Source: Sedimentitalea sp041224545 (GTDB lineage: Bacteria > Pseudomonadota > Alphaproteobacteria > Rhodobacterales > Rhodobacteraceae). From it: a stretch of 64,000 bases of DNA. The first letter of the stretch is position 1. Every line of letters starts with the position of its first letter. This document shows, one piece after another, positions 27,962 to 36,724 of this stretch. Under the pieces are notes generated by a model. The model saw only the letters and a program-made list of their open reading frames with translations, was not told where the DNA came from and did no database searches. Both the position numbers and the translations under genes were made by a program. The stretch covers positions 41,814 through 105,813 of the forward strand of contig NZ_JBGFGP010000177.1 of the NCBI RefSeq assembly GCF_041224545.1. Direction: 5' to 3'.

Positions 27962-27971
27962 ATTTGCAAAT
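27962..27971. promoter_or_regulatory. ATTTGCAAAT site upstream of pccB, probable PccR operator
   Basis: A perfect 10-bp palindrome containing TTTGCAAA lies 71 bases upstream of the pccB ATG. Followed by TCATTAGC, it resembles the sequence upstream of pccR (TTTGCAAAGTTAGC). A degenerate copy (ATGCAAAA, 27996-28003) lies further out. The ScfR-family regulator PccR is known from Rhodobacter to control pcc genes through TTTGCAAA repeats, as I recall it. Confidence 0.7.
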
Positions 27972-28001
27972 CATTAGCCGCAAACCGGAAGATAAATGCA
28001 A

Positions 28002-28019
28002 AACTGCTAATTAACAGTT
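28002..28019. promoter_or_regulatory. 18-bp near-palindrome in the pccB/efflux-pump divergent region
   Basis: AACTGCTAATTAACAGTT is symmetric apart from one base pair. It lies 48 bases before the efflux-pump ATG and 111 bases before pccB, in an AT-rich stretch. An operator for a dimeric regulator is plausible; the TAATTA core may also be part of a promoter. Confidence 0.45.
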
Positions 28020-28066
28020 GAAACTCGTGGCAGTCAGGAGAACTTGCGCTTATAGGTCTGAGTCTC

Positions 28067-29281
28067 ATGCACGATGCGCCCAACATAAGATTTCTCGACC
28101 GAGACACGCCACCGCATATCGGGACGCTGATCCTGATGACGGGTCTTTCGGCGCTGGCGATGAATATCTTCCTGCCCAGCCTGCCCGACATGGCCGCCTA
28201 TTTTCAGGCGGATTACCGGGTTCTCCAACTCTCCGTGGCCCTGTATCTGGGAACCAGCGCGGTTCTGCAGCTTTTCATCGGGCCGCTGGCCGACAAGCTT
28301 GGCCGACGACCGGTCACGCTGTACGGCATCGTACTGTTCCTGCTGGCCACGCTTGGCTGCATCTTTGCCCCCTCCGCCGAGGTTTTTCTGATCTTCCGGA
28401 TGGGTCAGGCGGTCATCGCGGTCTGCATGGTGCTGGGCCGTGCCGTGGTGCGTGACATGTATCCGCAGGACAAGGCGGCCAGCATGATCGGCTATGTCAC
28501 CATGGGCATGGCAATCGTGCCGATGATCGGCCCGGTGATCGGCGGCGTGGTGGGCGAATTGTTCGGATGGAAGGCCAATTTCTGGCTTCTGTTCGCGCTC
28601 GGAGCATTGATGTTCCTGCTGATCCGCTCCGACATGGGCGAAACAGGCGGCAAGAGCGGACTGACCCTCGCGCAGCAATTCGGCGAATATCCCGAGCTTC
28701 TGCGCAGCCCGCGCTTCTGGGGCTATTCGCTGGCGATGGCGCTGTCATCGGGCGCGTTCTTTGCCTATCTGGGCGGCGCGCCCTTCATCGGCAGCGAGAT
28801 TTACGGGCTGGAACCCTCGACACTGGGCTTTTATTTCGGTGCGCCTGCCGTGGGTTATTTTCTCGGCAACTTCCTGACCGGACGTTTCTCGACCCGCGTG
28901 GGCATCAACGCGATGATCCTCTGGGGCTGCATCCTGTGCCTGATCGGCATTTCGTTGTCGCTGGCGGTCACCTATCTGGGCCTGGATTCGCATTACACCT
29001 TTTTCGGGCTGATGGCCTTTGTCGGTCTGGGCAACGGGCTCTGCATGCCCAACGCAACCGCCGGGATGCTCTCGGTGCGGCCACACCTGGCGGGCACGGC
29101 CTCGGGCCTGGGCGGATCGATCATGCTGGCGGGGGGCGCGGCACTCAGTGCGCTGGCCGGCGCATTGCTGACCCCGGAAAGCGGGGCGTTCCCGCTGCTC
29201 TGGATCATGCTGATCACCGCCGTTCTCAGTATTCTGTCGATCGTTCTTGTCATCTCGCGACAGAGGAAACTGGGCTTCTGA
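28067..29281 (+). CDS. Bcr/CflA family multidrug efflux MFS transporter
   Basis: The 404-residue protein has twelve predicted membrane helices. MNIFLPSLPDMAAYF in helix 1 and the loop 2-3 motif GPLADKLGRRPVTLYG are hallmarks of the Bcr/CflA branch of drug:H+ antiporters, as is RAVVRDMYPQDKAASMIGY after helix 4. Substrate unknown. It lies between pccB and pccR, divergent from pccB, a layout in which the same regulatory region could influence both. Confidence 0.9.
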   Translation: MHDAPNIRFLDRDTPPHIGTLILMTGLSALAMNIFLPSLPDMAAYFQADYRVLQLSVALYLGTSAVLQLFIGPLADKLGRRPVTLYGIVLFLLATLGCIFAPSAEVFLIFRMGQAVIAVCMVLGRAVVRDMYPQDKAASMIGYVTMGMAIVPMIGPVIGGVVGELFGWKANFWLLFALGALMFLLIRSDMGETGGKSGLTLAQQFGEYPELLRSPRFWGYSLAMALSSGAFFAYLGGAPFIGSEIYGLEPSTLGFYFGAPAVGYFLGNFLTGRFSTRVGINAMILWGCILCLIGISLSLAVTYLGLDSHYTFFGLMAFVGLGNGLCMPNATAGMLSVRPHLAGTASGLGGSIMLAGGAALSALAGALLTPESGAFPLLWIMLITAVLSILSIVLVISRQRKLGF

Positions 29282-29297
29282 CCCTTGCACGGGCCAA

Positions 29298-29336
29298 TTT
29301 GCAAAGTTAGCGTGCGCTTGCCCTGATTTTTGCAAA
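29298..29336. promoter_or_regulatory. Two TTTGCAAA boxes upstream of pccR, probable autoregulatory site
   Basis: Perfect TTTGCAAA palindromes at 29298-29305 and 29329-29336 are spaced 31 bases start to start, about three helical turns, and end 8 bases before the pccR ATG. The second overlaps the region expected for ribosome binding. The same box occurs upstream of pccB. Confidence 0.75.
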
Positions 29337-29344
29337 GGCACGCC

Positions 29345-30745
29345 ATGGCGACCCAGAAACTCTATGCCGGAGCCAAACTGCGCGAAATGCGCACACGCCT
29401 CGGGCTGACGCAAAAGGACTTCGCCGCCAAGCTCGGCGTTTCGCTGCCCTACCTGAACCAGATGGAAAACAACAACCGGCCGGTCAGCACCACGGTCGTG
29501 CTCGCCCTGGCGCAGGAATTCGGCATGGATGTGACCGAACTGTCCACCGGTGACAGCGAGCGGCTGGTCAGCGACATGCGCGAGGCGCTCGCCGATCCGG
29601 TCTTTGCAGACGCCATGCCCCCGATGGCCGATCTGCGCCTGACCGCCTCCAACGCCCCGGCCCTTGCCCGCGCCTTCATCGACCTGCATCGCAGCTATCG
29701 GCAGACCCACGAGCGTCTGGCCTCGCTCGATGAAGCCCTCGGACGCGAGGACGCGCGCACCCAGACAAGCCCCTGGGACGAAGTGCGGGATTTCTTTCAC
29801 TATTGCGACAACTATATCGACGCGGTGGACCGCGCCGCCGAGAATTTTGCCGGAACCGCCACACCGCCGCAAGACATTCGCGCCGCCGCCACCGCCCAGT
29901 TGACGGCGCGCGGCGTCGTGGTGGCCTTTGTCGACATGGACCCCCTGCGCCAGTTCGACCCCGAGCGAAAGGTGCTGCGACTGTCATCGCGCGCGACACC
30001 TCAGACGCAGGTCTTTCAGATGTTGCTGCAATTCGCATTGCTGACGCAGGACAAGCTGCTGGAGGCCACGCTCGACCTTGCCCGGTTTCAGACCGACGCG
30101 GCGCGCTCGATCGCCAAGATCGGGTTGGCCAACTATTTCGCCGGCGCGGCGCTGATGCCCTATCGCGCCTTCCTCGCCGCTGCGCAGGACTGTCGCCACG
30201 ATCTCGAACGGCTGAGCCTGCAATTCGGAGCCTCGATCGAGCAGGTGGCACATCGGCTGTCAACGATGCAGCGACCGGGCGCGAAGGGGCTGCCCTTTTT
30301 CTTTGTCCGGGTCGATCAGGCCGGCACGATCACCAAGCGCCACAGCGCGACGCGGCTGCAATTCGCGCGGTTCGGCGGGGCCTGCCCGCTGTGGAACGTG
30401 CACCAGGCCTTTGAAACCCCCGGACGTTTCCTGCGCCAGTTGGCCGAAACGCCGGACGGTGTCGGGTATATCCTGCTGGCGCGCGACGTGTCCAAGCCCG
30501 GCGGCAGTTTTGGTGCGCCGGTGCGCCGCTATGCGATTGCGCTCGGCTGCGAAGTCAGGCACGCCGACGCGCTGATCTATGCCGACGGGCTTGACGTATC
30601 CGATACCGGCAGTTTTGAGCCTATCGGCATTTCCTGCCGCATCTGCGAGCGCAAGGGATGTCATCAGCGCTCGGTGCCACCGCTGGAGCGGCAGCTTACG
30701 ATCAACGAAAACGAGCGGGGCGTCCTGCCCTATCAGGTCAGTTGA
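29345..30745 (+). CDS. pccR: Short-chain fatty acyl-CoA regulator family protein, PccR
   Basis: The ATG at 29345 gives 466 residues. An XRE-type helix-turn-helix occupies residues 8-65 (LREMRTRLGLTQKDFAAKLG, SLPYLNQMENN). A middle region (ALLTQDKLLEATLD, NYFAGAALMPYRAF) matches the ImmA/IrrE-like part of ScfR proteins, and the Cys-rich end (ISCRICERKGCHQRSVPPL) is the family's C-terminal signature. In Rhodobacter this protein senses acyl-CoA esters and activates propionyl-CoA carboxylase. The gene has two TTTGCAAA boxes directly upstream and is close to pccB. Confidence 0.92.
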   Translation: MATQKLYAGAKLREMRTRLGLTQKDFAAKLGVSLPYLNQMENNNRPVSTTVVLALAQEFGMDVTELSTGDSERLVSDMREALADPVFADAMPPMADLRLTASNAPALARAFIDLHRSYRQTHERLASLDEALGREDARTQTSPWDEVRDFFHYCDNYIDAVDRAAENFAGTATPPQDIRAAATAQLTARGVVVAFVDMDPLRQFDPERKVLRLSSRATPQTQVFQMLLQFALLTQDKLLEATLDLARFQTDAARSIAKIGLANYFAGAALMPYRAFLAAAQDCRHDLERLSLQFGASIEQVAHRLSTMQRPGAKGLPFFFVRVDQAGTITKRHSATRLQFARFGGACPLWNVHQAFETPGRFLRQLAETPDGVGYILLARDVSKPGGSFGAPVRRYAIALGCEVRHADALIYADGLDVSDTGSFEPIGISCRICERKGCHQRSVPPLERQLTINENERGVLPYQVS

Positions 30746-30760
30746 TGCCCCGCCGTCATA

Positions 30761-30997
30761 TTACGCCGAAAGAATCCCCCAGATCTGATCCTTGAGCAGG
30801 GCGCGCCGCTTGCGCAGATCGACCTCCGCCAACTCTTCCATCGGCTCGACATTGGTTTCGGCGCGATGCACCGCACGGTTGATTTCGTGATATTCATCGG
30901 CCAGCCGGGCAAAATGCGCGTCGGACTGTTTCAGCGCCTGTATCCGGTCCGCCTTGTCCGGAAATTCCTCGTGCAACTCATGCGGGGTATGAGACAT
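30761..30997 (-). CDS. DUF465 (YdcH family) protein
   Basis: The start at 30997 gives 78 residues. The pattern LKQSDAHFARLADEYHEINRAVHRAE, then LRKRRALLKDQI near the end (quoted in parts), is the DUF465 helical hairpin. Members are small cytoplasmic coiled-coil proteins of unclear role. It is convergent with pccR, 15 bases between the stops. Confidence 0.9.
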   Translation of the reverse strand: MSHTPHELHEEFPDKADRIQALKQSDAHFARLADEYHEINRAVHRAETNVEPMEELAEVDLRKRRALLKDQIWGILSA

Positions 30998-31105
30998 TCT
31001 TGCTCTCCATCTCTCGTGTTTCGCCACAGGCTATCGCTGGCAATCAACCGGTCACCTTGACCCGGATCTAACCCGTTCTCGAATATGGGTTGCCTGCGAC
31101 ACAAA

Positions 31106-31759
31106 TCAACGCCGCGAGCGCCGCCAACCCGCTTGCCGCGCCTCGGCTTCGCTGCAGAACCAACGCTCGCCCTTGGCCGTGTTTATCCGGGTTTTGTCGT
31201 AATGCTCCTGCCCGGGAAGGTGGTAGATTTTCACACCCTTGGACGACACGTTGCCCTTGATCGGGCAATCCTGCCGCGACGGTTGAACCGCGCTGCGCCG
31301 GGCGGCGCGGAACTGCGCCGGACTCTGGAACCGGCTGCCATGCAGGCCGCGGTCGTTTACCACCGCAGCCTTCTCATCCAGATCGTAATCCATCGCGTAT
31401 TTTCGATAGGCAAAAGCCAGCCCATCCGACACCAGAGCGCGCCCCACATCCCTGCCGCCAACCGTGCACCGGGCGACGGCGCGACCGTAGCGATCCGTGT
31501 CGATGGTGGTGCAACGGGCCTGCCTGCCATCATAGCGCGCCTTGACCTGTTGCGAGACCCACTGACCACAGCGCCAGACAGCGCCCTCTGGGGTCTGGCA
31601 CGTCTGGTCCGCTTCCGGCGCGTCGATCGCGAACAGCCGCACGCGCTCGCCGCCGACATCCCAGGTGTCGCCGTCGATCACGCGAATACGCCCACTCGGA
31701 TCCGCCACGGCCAGATGCGGGATCAGGCAAAGAACAAAAATGGCACAAGTCCTTAACAT
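31106..31759 (-). CDS. Secreted thermonuclease-like protein with C-terminal GWR motif domain
   Basis: The 217-residue product starts at 31759 with a signal peptide (MLRTCAIFVLCLIPHLAVA). The nuclease core shows VIDGDTW, GERVRLFAIDAPE and DRYGRAVARC, with the catalytic Arg and Asp residues of staphylococcal-nuclease folds. A C-terminal extension of about 50 residues (CPIKGNVSSKGVKIYHLPG, GERWFCSEAEARQAGWR) is a separate small domain often found appended to such nucleases. It should cleave nucleic acid in the periplasm or outside the cell. An alternative upstream start at 31801 would spoil the signal peptide. Confidence 0.9.
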   Translation of the reverse strand: MLRTCAIFVLCLIPHLAVADPSGRIRVIDGDTWDVGGERVRLFAIDAPEADQTCQTPEGAVWRCGQWVSQQVKARYDGRQARCTTIDTDRYGRAVARCTVGGRDVGRALVSDGLAFAYRKYAMDYDLDEKAAVVNDRGLHGSRFQSPAQFRAARRSAVQPSRQDCPIKGNVSSKGVKIYHLPGQEHYDKTRINTAKGERWFCSEAEARQAGWRRSRR

Positions 31760-31819
31760 CCGGTTTACATAGGCAGGCGCGCCGGGCTCTGCAATCGGCA
31801 TTCGCGCGCAGATCCGCCT

Positions 31820-33478
31820 TCAGCGTTGCGTGACCTGCCAGGCGGGATGCTGCCACGGCACGTCATTTGCCGGAGGCAACGGCGCGCGCCCAAGCAGGTG
31901 ATCGGACATCTTTTCCCCGACCATGATGGACGGCGCGTTCAGGTTGCCGTTGGTGATGCGCGGAAAGATGCTGCTATCGGCCACGCGCAGCCCCTCCACC
32001 CCGATCACCCGGCCCGAAGGATCGACCACCGCGTCCGGATCATCCGCACGCCCCATGCGGCAGGTGCCGCAGGGATGATAGGCGCTTTCCGCATGTTCGG
32101 CGATCGCCGCATTCAGTTCCGCGTCGCTTTGCAGCTCCGCTCCGGGCTGGATTTCATGTCGCACGAAGGGCGCAAAGGCGGGTTGGGCAAAGATCTCGCG
32201 GGTCAGCCGGATACAGGTGCGGAAGTCTTCCCAATCCCGCTCGTGGGACATGTAGTTGAACCGGATCGCGGGCGCCTCGTCGGGATCGGCGCTGCGCAGC
32301 GTCACCGCGCCGCGACTGGCCGAGCGCATCGGCCCGACATGGGCCTGAAAGCCATGCCCCTCTGCTGCGGCCTGCCCATCATAACGCACCGCCATCGGCA
32401 GGAAGTGATACTGGATATCCGGATAGGGCACCCCCGCCCGGCTGCGGATGAACGCGGCGCTCTCGAACTGGTTGGACGCCCCGAGCCCGGTCTTGGAGAA
32501 TAGCCACCGGGCACCGATCAGCGCCTTGCTGACAAGGTTCCAATGCTTGTAGAGCGTGACCGGCTGGCTGGCGGCCATCTGGATATACATTTCCAGATGG
32601 TCCTGAAGGTTCGCCCCCACTCCGGGCCGGTCGGCAACCGGTGTGATCCCGTGCTCCGCCAGATGGTTTGCCGCGCCAATCCCCGAGAGCATCAGCAGCT
32701 TGGGCGAATTGATCGCCGACGCGGCCAATACCACATCGCGCCGCGCGCGGATCACTTCGGTGCGCGCGCCGCGCGTGATCTCGACGCCGCGGGCGCGACC
32801 GTCTTCGATCACAACCTTGCGGGCCAACCCCCGCACCAGCGTGCAGGTGTCGCGCCGCAGCGCGGGGCGCAGATAGGCATTGGCCGCAGACCAGCGCCGA
32901 CCGTTCCAGACGGTCTGCTCCATCGGGCCAAAGCCCTCCTGCTTCTGACCGTTATAGTCGTCTGTCAGCTGGTATCCCGCCTGTTCCCCCGCAGTCACGA
33001 AAGCGGCATGCAGCGGGTTGTCGCGCGGTCCCCGCGTGACGTGCAGCGGTCCGTCGTGCCCCCGCCATACCGGGTCGCCGCCATGCCCGCCATCATGCCA
33101 GGATTCCATGCGCCGGAAATAGGGCAGCACATCGGCAAAGCTCCAGCCGTCGGCCCCGGCCTCTGCCCAATGGTCGAAATCCATCGCATGGCCGCGCACA
33201 TAGACCATGCCGTTGATGCTGGACGAGCCACCGATCACCTTGCCACGCGGACAGGCCAGCCGCCGGTTGTTCAGGTGCGGTTCCGGCTCGGATTCATAGC
33301 CCCAGTCATAACGCGACATGTTCATCGGATAGCTGAGCGCGGCGGGCATCTGTATGAACGGCCCTGCGTCGCTTCCCCCGTATTCGATCACGATGACCGA
33401 CGCACCGGCCTCGGACAGGCGATAGGCCATGGCGCATCCGGCGCTGCCTGCGCCGACAATCACGAAATCCGCTTCCAT
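31820..33478 (-). CDS. betA: Choline dehydrogenase (GMC oxidoreductase)
   Basis: The 552-residue flavoprotein begins DFVIVGAGSAGCAMAYRLSE (FAD-binding Rossmann) and contains GGSSSINGMVYVRG, the GMC signature 1, and AASAINSPKLLMLSGIG, signature 2. SAYHPCGTCRMG carries the active-site His and NGNLNAPSIMVGEK the second conserved segment. It oxidises choline to betaine aldehyde. It starts 4 bases after the betC stop and is the last gene of betI-betC-betA. No betB is present downstream, so the aldehyde dehydrogenase must be elsewhere. Confidence 0.94.
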   Translation of the reverse strand: MEADFVIVGAGSAGCAMAYRLSEAGASVIVIEYGGSDAGPFIQMPAALSYPMNMSRYDWGYESEPEPHLNNRRLACPRGKVIGGSSSINGMVYVRGHAMDFDHWAEAGADGWSFADVLPYFRRMESWHDGGHGGDPVWRGHDGPLHVTRGPRDNPLHAAFVTAGEQAGYQLTDDYNGQKQEGFGPMEQTVWNGRRWSAANAYLRPALRRDTCTLVRGLARKVVIEDGRARGVEITRGARTEVIRARRDVVLAASAINSPKLLMLSGIGAANHLAEHGITPVADRPGVGANLQDHLEMYIQMAASQPVTLYKHWNLVSKALIGARWLFSKTGLGASNQFESAAFIRSRAGVPYPDIQYHFLPMAVRYDGQAAAEGHGFQAHVGPMRSASRGAVTLRSADPDEAPAIRFNYMSHERDWEDFRTCIRLTREIFAQPAFAPFVRHEIQPGAELQSDAELNAAIAEHAESAYHPCGTCRMGRADDPDAVVDPSGRVIGVEGLRVADSSIFPRITNGNLNAPSIMVGEKMSDHLLGRAPLPPANDVPWQHPAWQVTQR

Positions 33479-33482
33479 GCCC

Positions 33483-34991
33483 CTATTCTACCCTCGGAAA
33501 TCGCTGGTTTTCCTCAAGGACATTCAGATCCATGTGATTGCGCATATAGCGTTCCGATGCCTTTTGCAGCGGCTGAAAATCCCACGGATAATACCCGCCC
33601 TGACGCAATGCCTCGTAGACGACCCATCGCCGGGCCTGGCTGGCCCGCACCTCGGCATCATAGGCATCCAGGTCCCAGCGGGCCTCGGATTTGGCGCGCA
33701 GACTGCTGAGCGTGCCCTGATGCGCCGGATCGGCGGCAAGATTGGTCAATTCTGCCGGATCGGCCTCAAGGTCGAAGAGCTGCTCCGGGTCGAGGGCGCA
33801 GCGGTTGTATTTCCACTTGCCATAGCGCAGCGACACGAGCGGCGCGTTGCTGGCCTCGGCGGCATATTCGATTGCGACGGGGCTGCTCCGCTCGCCCCCG
33901 TTCGCCAATGGAGTCAGATCCTCGCCGTCGGTCCAGGGCGCGATCTCGCCCATGTCGATCCCCGCCAGCGCCGCCAGGGTCGGCGTGACATCAAGCGTCG
34001 AGACCGGCGTTTCGATCCGCCCCGCCGGCATCCCCGGTGCGGATATCATCAACGGCACGCGGGAAGAACCTTCGAAGAACGACATCTTGAACCACAGTCC
34101 CCGCTCGCCCAGCATGTCGCCGTGATCCGAGACAAAGACCACGATGGCCTCTTGCCGCGTGTCTTCCAGCACCTTGAGAATGTCGCCAATCTTGTCGTCA
34201 AGATAAGAGATATTGGCGAAATAGGCCCGGCGCGCGCGCCTGATATGATCCTCGGTGATGTCGAAGCTGCGCCAGTCATTGGCGTCGAAGATGCGCCTGG
34301 AATGTGCGTCATGGTCCTCATAGGACATGGCCGGCACCTCGGGCAGCAGATGTGCGCAATCCTCGTAAAGGTCCCAGTATTTCCGCCGTGCAACATAAGG
34401 ATCGTGCGGGTGGGTAAAGCTCACGGTGAGCGCCCAGGGGCGCTTATCCTTGCCGCGCGCCAGATCATAGAGCTTGGCCCGCGCGTGATGGGCAACCTCA
34501 TCGTCATATTCCATCTGGTTGCTGATTTCGGCCACGCCCGCGCCCGTGACCGAGCCCATGTTGTGATACCACCAGTCGATGCGCTCGCCCGGCTTGCGAT
34601 AATCCGGTGTCCAGCCGAAATCGGCGGGATAGATATCGGTGGTCAGCCGCTCTTCGAAGCCGTGCAACTGGTCGGGACCGACAAAGTGCATCTTGCCTGA
34701 CAGGCAGGTGTAATACCCCGCGCGGCGCAGATGATGGGCATAGGTCGGGATGTCACTGCGGAATTCGGCGGCGTTGTCGTAAACGCCGGTGCGGCGCGGC
34801 AACTGACCCGACATGAAGCTGGCCCGCCCGGGCGCGCAAAGCGGGCTGGCGGTATACGCATTTGCAAAGCGCGCCGAGCGTTCGGCCAATTTTCTGAGAT
34901 TCGGCGTATGCAGCCAATCGGCCGGCCCGTCGGGAAACAGCGTTCCGTTCAACTGATCGACCATCAGGATCAGGATATTCGGCTGTGTCAA
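33483..34991 (-). CDS. betC: Choline-sulfatase
   Basis: The 502-residue protein begins NILILMVDQLNGTLFPDG, the choline-sulfatase form of the sulfatase N-terminus. Cys52 in CAPGR is the Cys that is converted to formylglycine (C-x-P-x-R). Metal ligands include the N-terminal Asp and the downstream SDHGDMLGERGLW. It hydrolyses choline-O-sulfate to choline and sulfate. The gene overlaps betI by 4 bases and is followed by betA after 4 bases. An anaerobic or aerobic sulfatase-maturing enzyme is not in the window. Confidence 0.95.
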   Translation of the reverse strand: MTQPNILILMVDQLNGTLFPDGPADWLHTPNLRKLAERSARFANAYTASPLCAPGRASFMSGQLPRRTGVYDNAAEFRSDIPTYAHHLRRAGYYTCLSGKMHFVGPDQLHGFEERLTTDIYPADFGWTPDYRKPGERIDWWYHNMGSVTGAGVAEISNQMEYDDEVAHHARAKLYDLARGKDKRPWALTVSFTHPHDPYVARRKYWDLYEDCAHLLPEVPAMSYEDHDAHSRRIFDANDWRSFDITEDHIRRARRAYFANISYLDDKIGDILKVLEDTRQEAIVVFVSDHGDMLGERGLWFKMSFFEGSSRVPLMISAPGMPAGRIETPVSTLDVTPTLAALAGIDMGEIAPWTDGEDLTPLANGGERSSPVAIEYAAEASNAPLVSLRYGKWKYNRCALDPEQLFDLEADPAELTNLAADPAHQGTLSSLRAKSEARWDLDAYDAEVRASQARRWVVYEALRQGGYYPWDFQPLQKASERYMRNHMDLNVLEENQRFPRVE

Positions 34992-35560
34992 GAGCGAGGC
35001 TCCTTCAGTATCTCAAGCACGGAAAGGGCGTGCGCCGTGGCCATCTCTGGCGTGTCCGCCTCATTCAGCGCGGCGCGGATATAAAGCCCGTCGATCAGTG
35101 CAATCAGTGTTTTCGCAGCACCCCCCGGATCGCGGACCAGCGGGCGCAGCGCGTGGGTGAGGTTCGAGCGCATCCGGGACTGGTAGATTTGCCACAGACG
35201 CAGGGCCTGCGCATTGTTCTGGGCCAGCACGTAGAACGTCATCCAGGCGCTGATGGTCTGGGGCGTGAAACAGGACGGTGCGAAACAGGCGCGGATCACC
35301 GCCGCGGCACGGGCTTCGCGCGCCGCCCCGCGTAATTCCCCACGCACCTCTGCGCCGAAATCCGACAGGATGCGACGCATCGCTGCGAGAAAAATCTGGT
35401 CCTTGCCGCCGAAATAGTGATGCGCCAGCGCACTGGACATACCCGCGCGGCGGGCAATCTGGCTGACGGTCACATCCAGCGACCCCGCCATACCGATTTC
35501 GGCGATGGTCGCCTTGACCAAGGCTTCGCGCCGAACGGGTTCCATTCCGATCTTGGGCAT
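34988..35560 (-). CDS. betI: TetR-family repressor BetI
   Basis: The 190-residue protein has an N-terminal TetR helix-turn-helix (TVSQIARRAGMSSALAHHYFGGKDQIF quoted in part, residues 25-55) with the BetI-type start RREALVKATIAEIG. BetI represses bet genes and is released by choline. It is the first gene of the operon and its stop overlaps the betC start. An inverted repeat just upstream is the likely operator. Confidence 0.93.
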   Translation of the reverse strand: MPKIGMEPVRREALVKATIAEIGMAGSLDVTVSQIARRAGMSSALAHHYFGGKDQIFLAAMRRILSDFGAEVRGELRGAAREARAAAVIRACFAPSCFTPQTISAWMTFYVLAQNNAQALRLWQIYQSRMRSNLTHALRPLVRDPGGAAKTLIALIDGLYIRAALNEADTPEMATAHALSVLEILKEPRS

Positions 35561-35602
35561 ATTCCTGCTCCGGGCTGATGACCGCCCGAAGCTAGAAGTC
35601 GC

Positions 35603-35624
35603 TTATTGACTCGTCAATCAATAA
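35603..35624. promoter_or_regulatory. Nested inverted repeats upstream of betI, probable BetI operator
   Basis: TTATTGA (35603-35609) mirrors TCAATAA (35618-35624), and inside it TTGAC (35606-35610) mirrors GTCAA (35613-35617). Both lie 43-64 bases upstream of the betI ATG and are AT-rich like known BetI sites. The region also separates betI from the DUF1036 gene. Confidence 0.65.
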
Positions 35625-35637
35625 AAAACAGGCAAGG

Positions 35638-36612
35638 TCATTTGACCCTCTGATATTCCAGCAGATTGCCCCGCGGCAGGTAGAACAACGACAGGTCGTC
35701 CTCGCCCAGCGTCTCGATCGCGTAGCAGTAAACATCGCCATGCGCGCTGTCTATGGCGCGCAGATACGGCCCTGCGCCGCTTTCTTCATCACAGTCGGTC
35801 TGGATTGACAGGTAATCGACCCCGGTATCCGCCCCGTCATAAGTTCCCGTCCGTTCCGCCCCCGAAATCGTCAGATGTTCGTTGGGATCATCCACGGAAA
35901 CCCATTCGCCCTGCAACCGCGCATACACCGCGTCAAGCTCCGATTCGGGCCGGGTGTCCGCCTCGCTCAGGGACACGGTGGCCGAAATGTCGTCTTGCAA
36001 CGTGATCGTCCCGCGCACCGTCAGAGGCGTCGCCGGCGCAAGTTCGTTGAGAAATGCCAGGATCTTGGCGGGGGTGCCGACTCCGGCTTCGTACCGCACG
36101 CCGCCGGCGTGAAAGGCGCAAACCAGCGCGTCGGCCTCCTTGGAGGGGCGGCAGGACTGGAACACCGCGTCATCGCGCGAGAGTTCCTTGCTGGCCTCGG
36201 CCTCGCGCAGCTGGGACAGCTTGACGCTGACATCCACCTGCCCGGCCTCGACGGGAATGGCGTGGAACAATGCGATCTGATGACCGCGCACGATACAATC
36301 GTCGCTGTTCACGATGGTAAAGCGCGATTCACTGGTACAGAACTCCGCACCGGTGCGCGCCGGCAGCGGATCAGGCGACTTGGCATGCAGATAGATCGGA
36401 CCACCGGTCAGGTCCCGCGCGAGCGGGGTCTGGCATGTACCGGGCTTGATCGACCACCATCCTTCGGACACCTTGTCGCCGCCGACCTGATATGCGACCG
36501 CCACCGCCTGAAGCATTTCGGTGTCATTACACACCTCCAGCCCCGCGAACGCCGCCATCGGACAGCCGATCGTCAGCGCCAGACATGCGGATATGCGTGC
36601 GGATCTCAACAT
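35638..36612 (-). CDS. DUF1036 domain-containing secreted protein
   Basis: The start at 36612 is preceded by AGGGAG and gives 324 residues. After a signal peptide (LRSARISACLALTIGCPMAAFA) the N-terminal 90 residues match DUF1036: LEVCNDTEMLQAVAVAYQ, SEGWWSIKPGTC, YLHAKS. The rest (about residues 130-320) is a less conserved domain with paired Cys. DUF1036 proteins are periplasmic and of unknown function. The gene is on the same strand as betI with the operator region after its stop. Confidence 0.85.
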   Translation of the reverse strand: MLRSARISACLALTIGCPMAAFAGLEVCNDTEMLQAVAVAYQVGGDKVSEGWWSIKPGTCQTPLARDLTGGPIYLHAKSPDPLPARTGAEFCTSESRFTIVNSDDCIVRGHQIALFHAIPVEAGQVDVSVKLSQLREAEASKELSRDDAVFQSCRPSKEADALVCAFHAGGVRYEAGVGTPAKILAFLNELAPATPLTVRGTITLQDDISATVSLSEADTRPESELDAVYARLQGEWVSVDDPNEHLTISGAERTGTYDGADTGVDYLSIQTDCDEESGAGPYLRAIDSAHGDVYCYAIETLGEDDLSLFYLPRGNLLEYQRVK

Positions 36613-36724
36613 GAGCTTACTCCCTGCCATGGAGTCGAGGGTATCTCGGACTTGGCAAGGCAGTTCAACACTTCAATGGGCGCTTTTGGAAACAAACACG
36701 TCAACAAACGGCCCGAACCGGTGC

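Noticed and set aside
28745..29872. A 375-codon minus-strand frame across the efflux pump and pccR
   Set aside because: Antisense to two confident genes.
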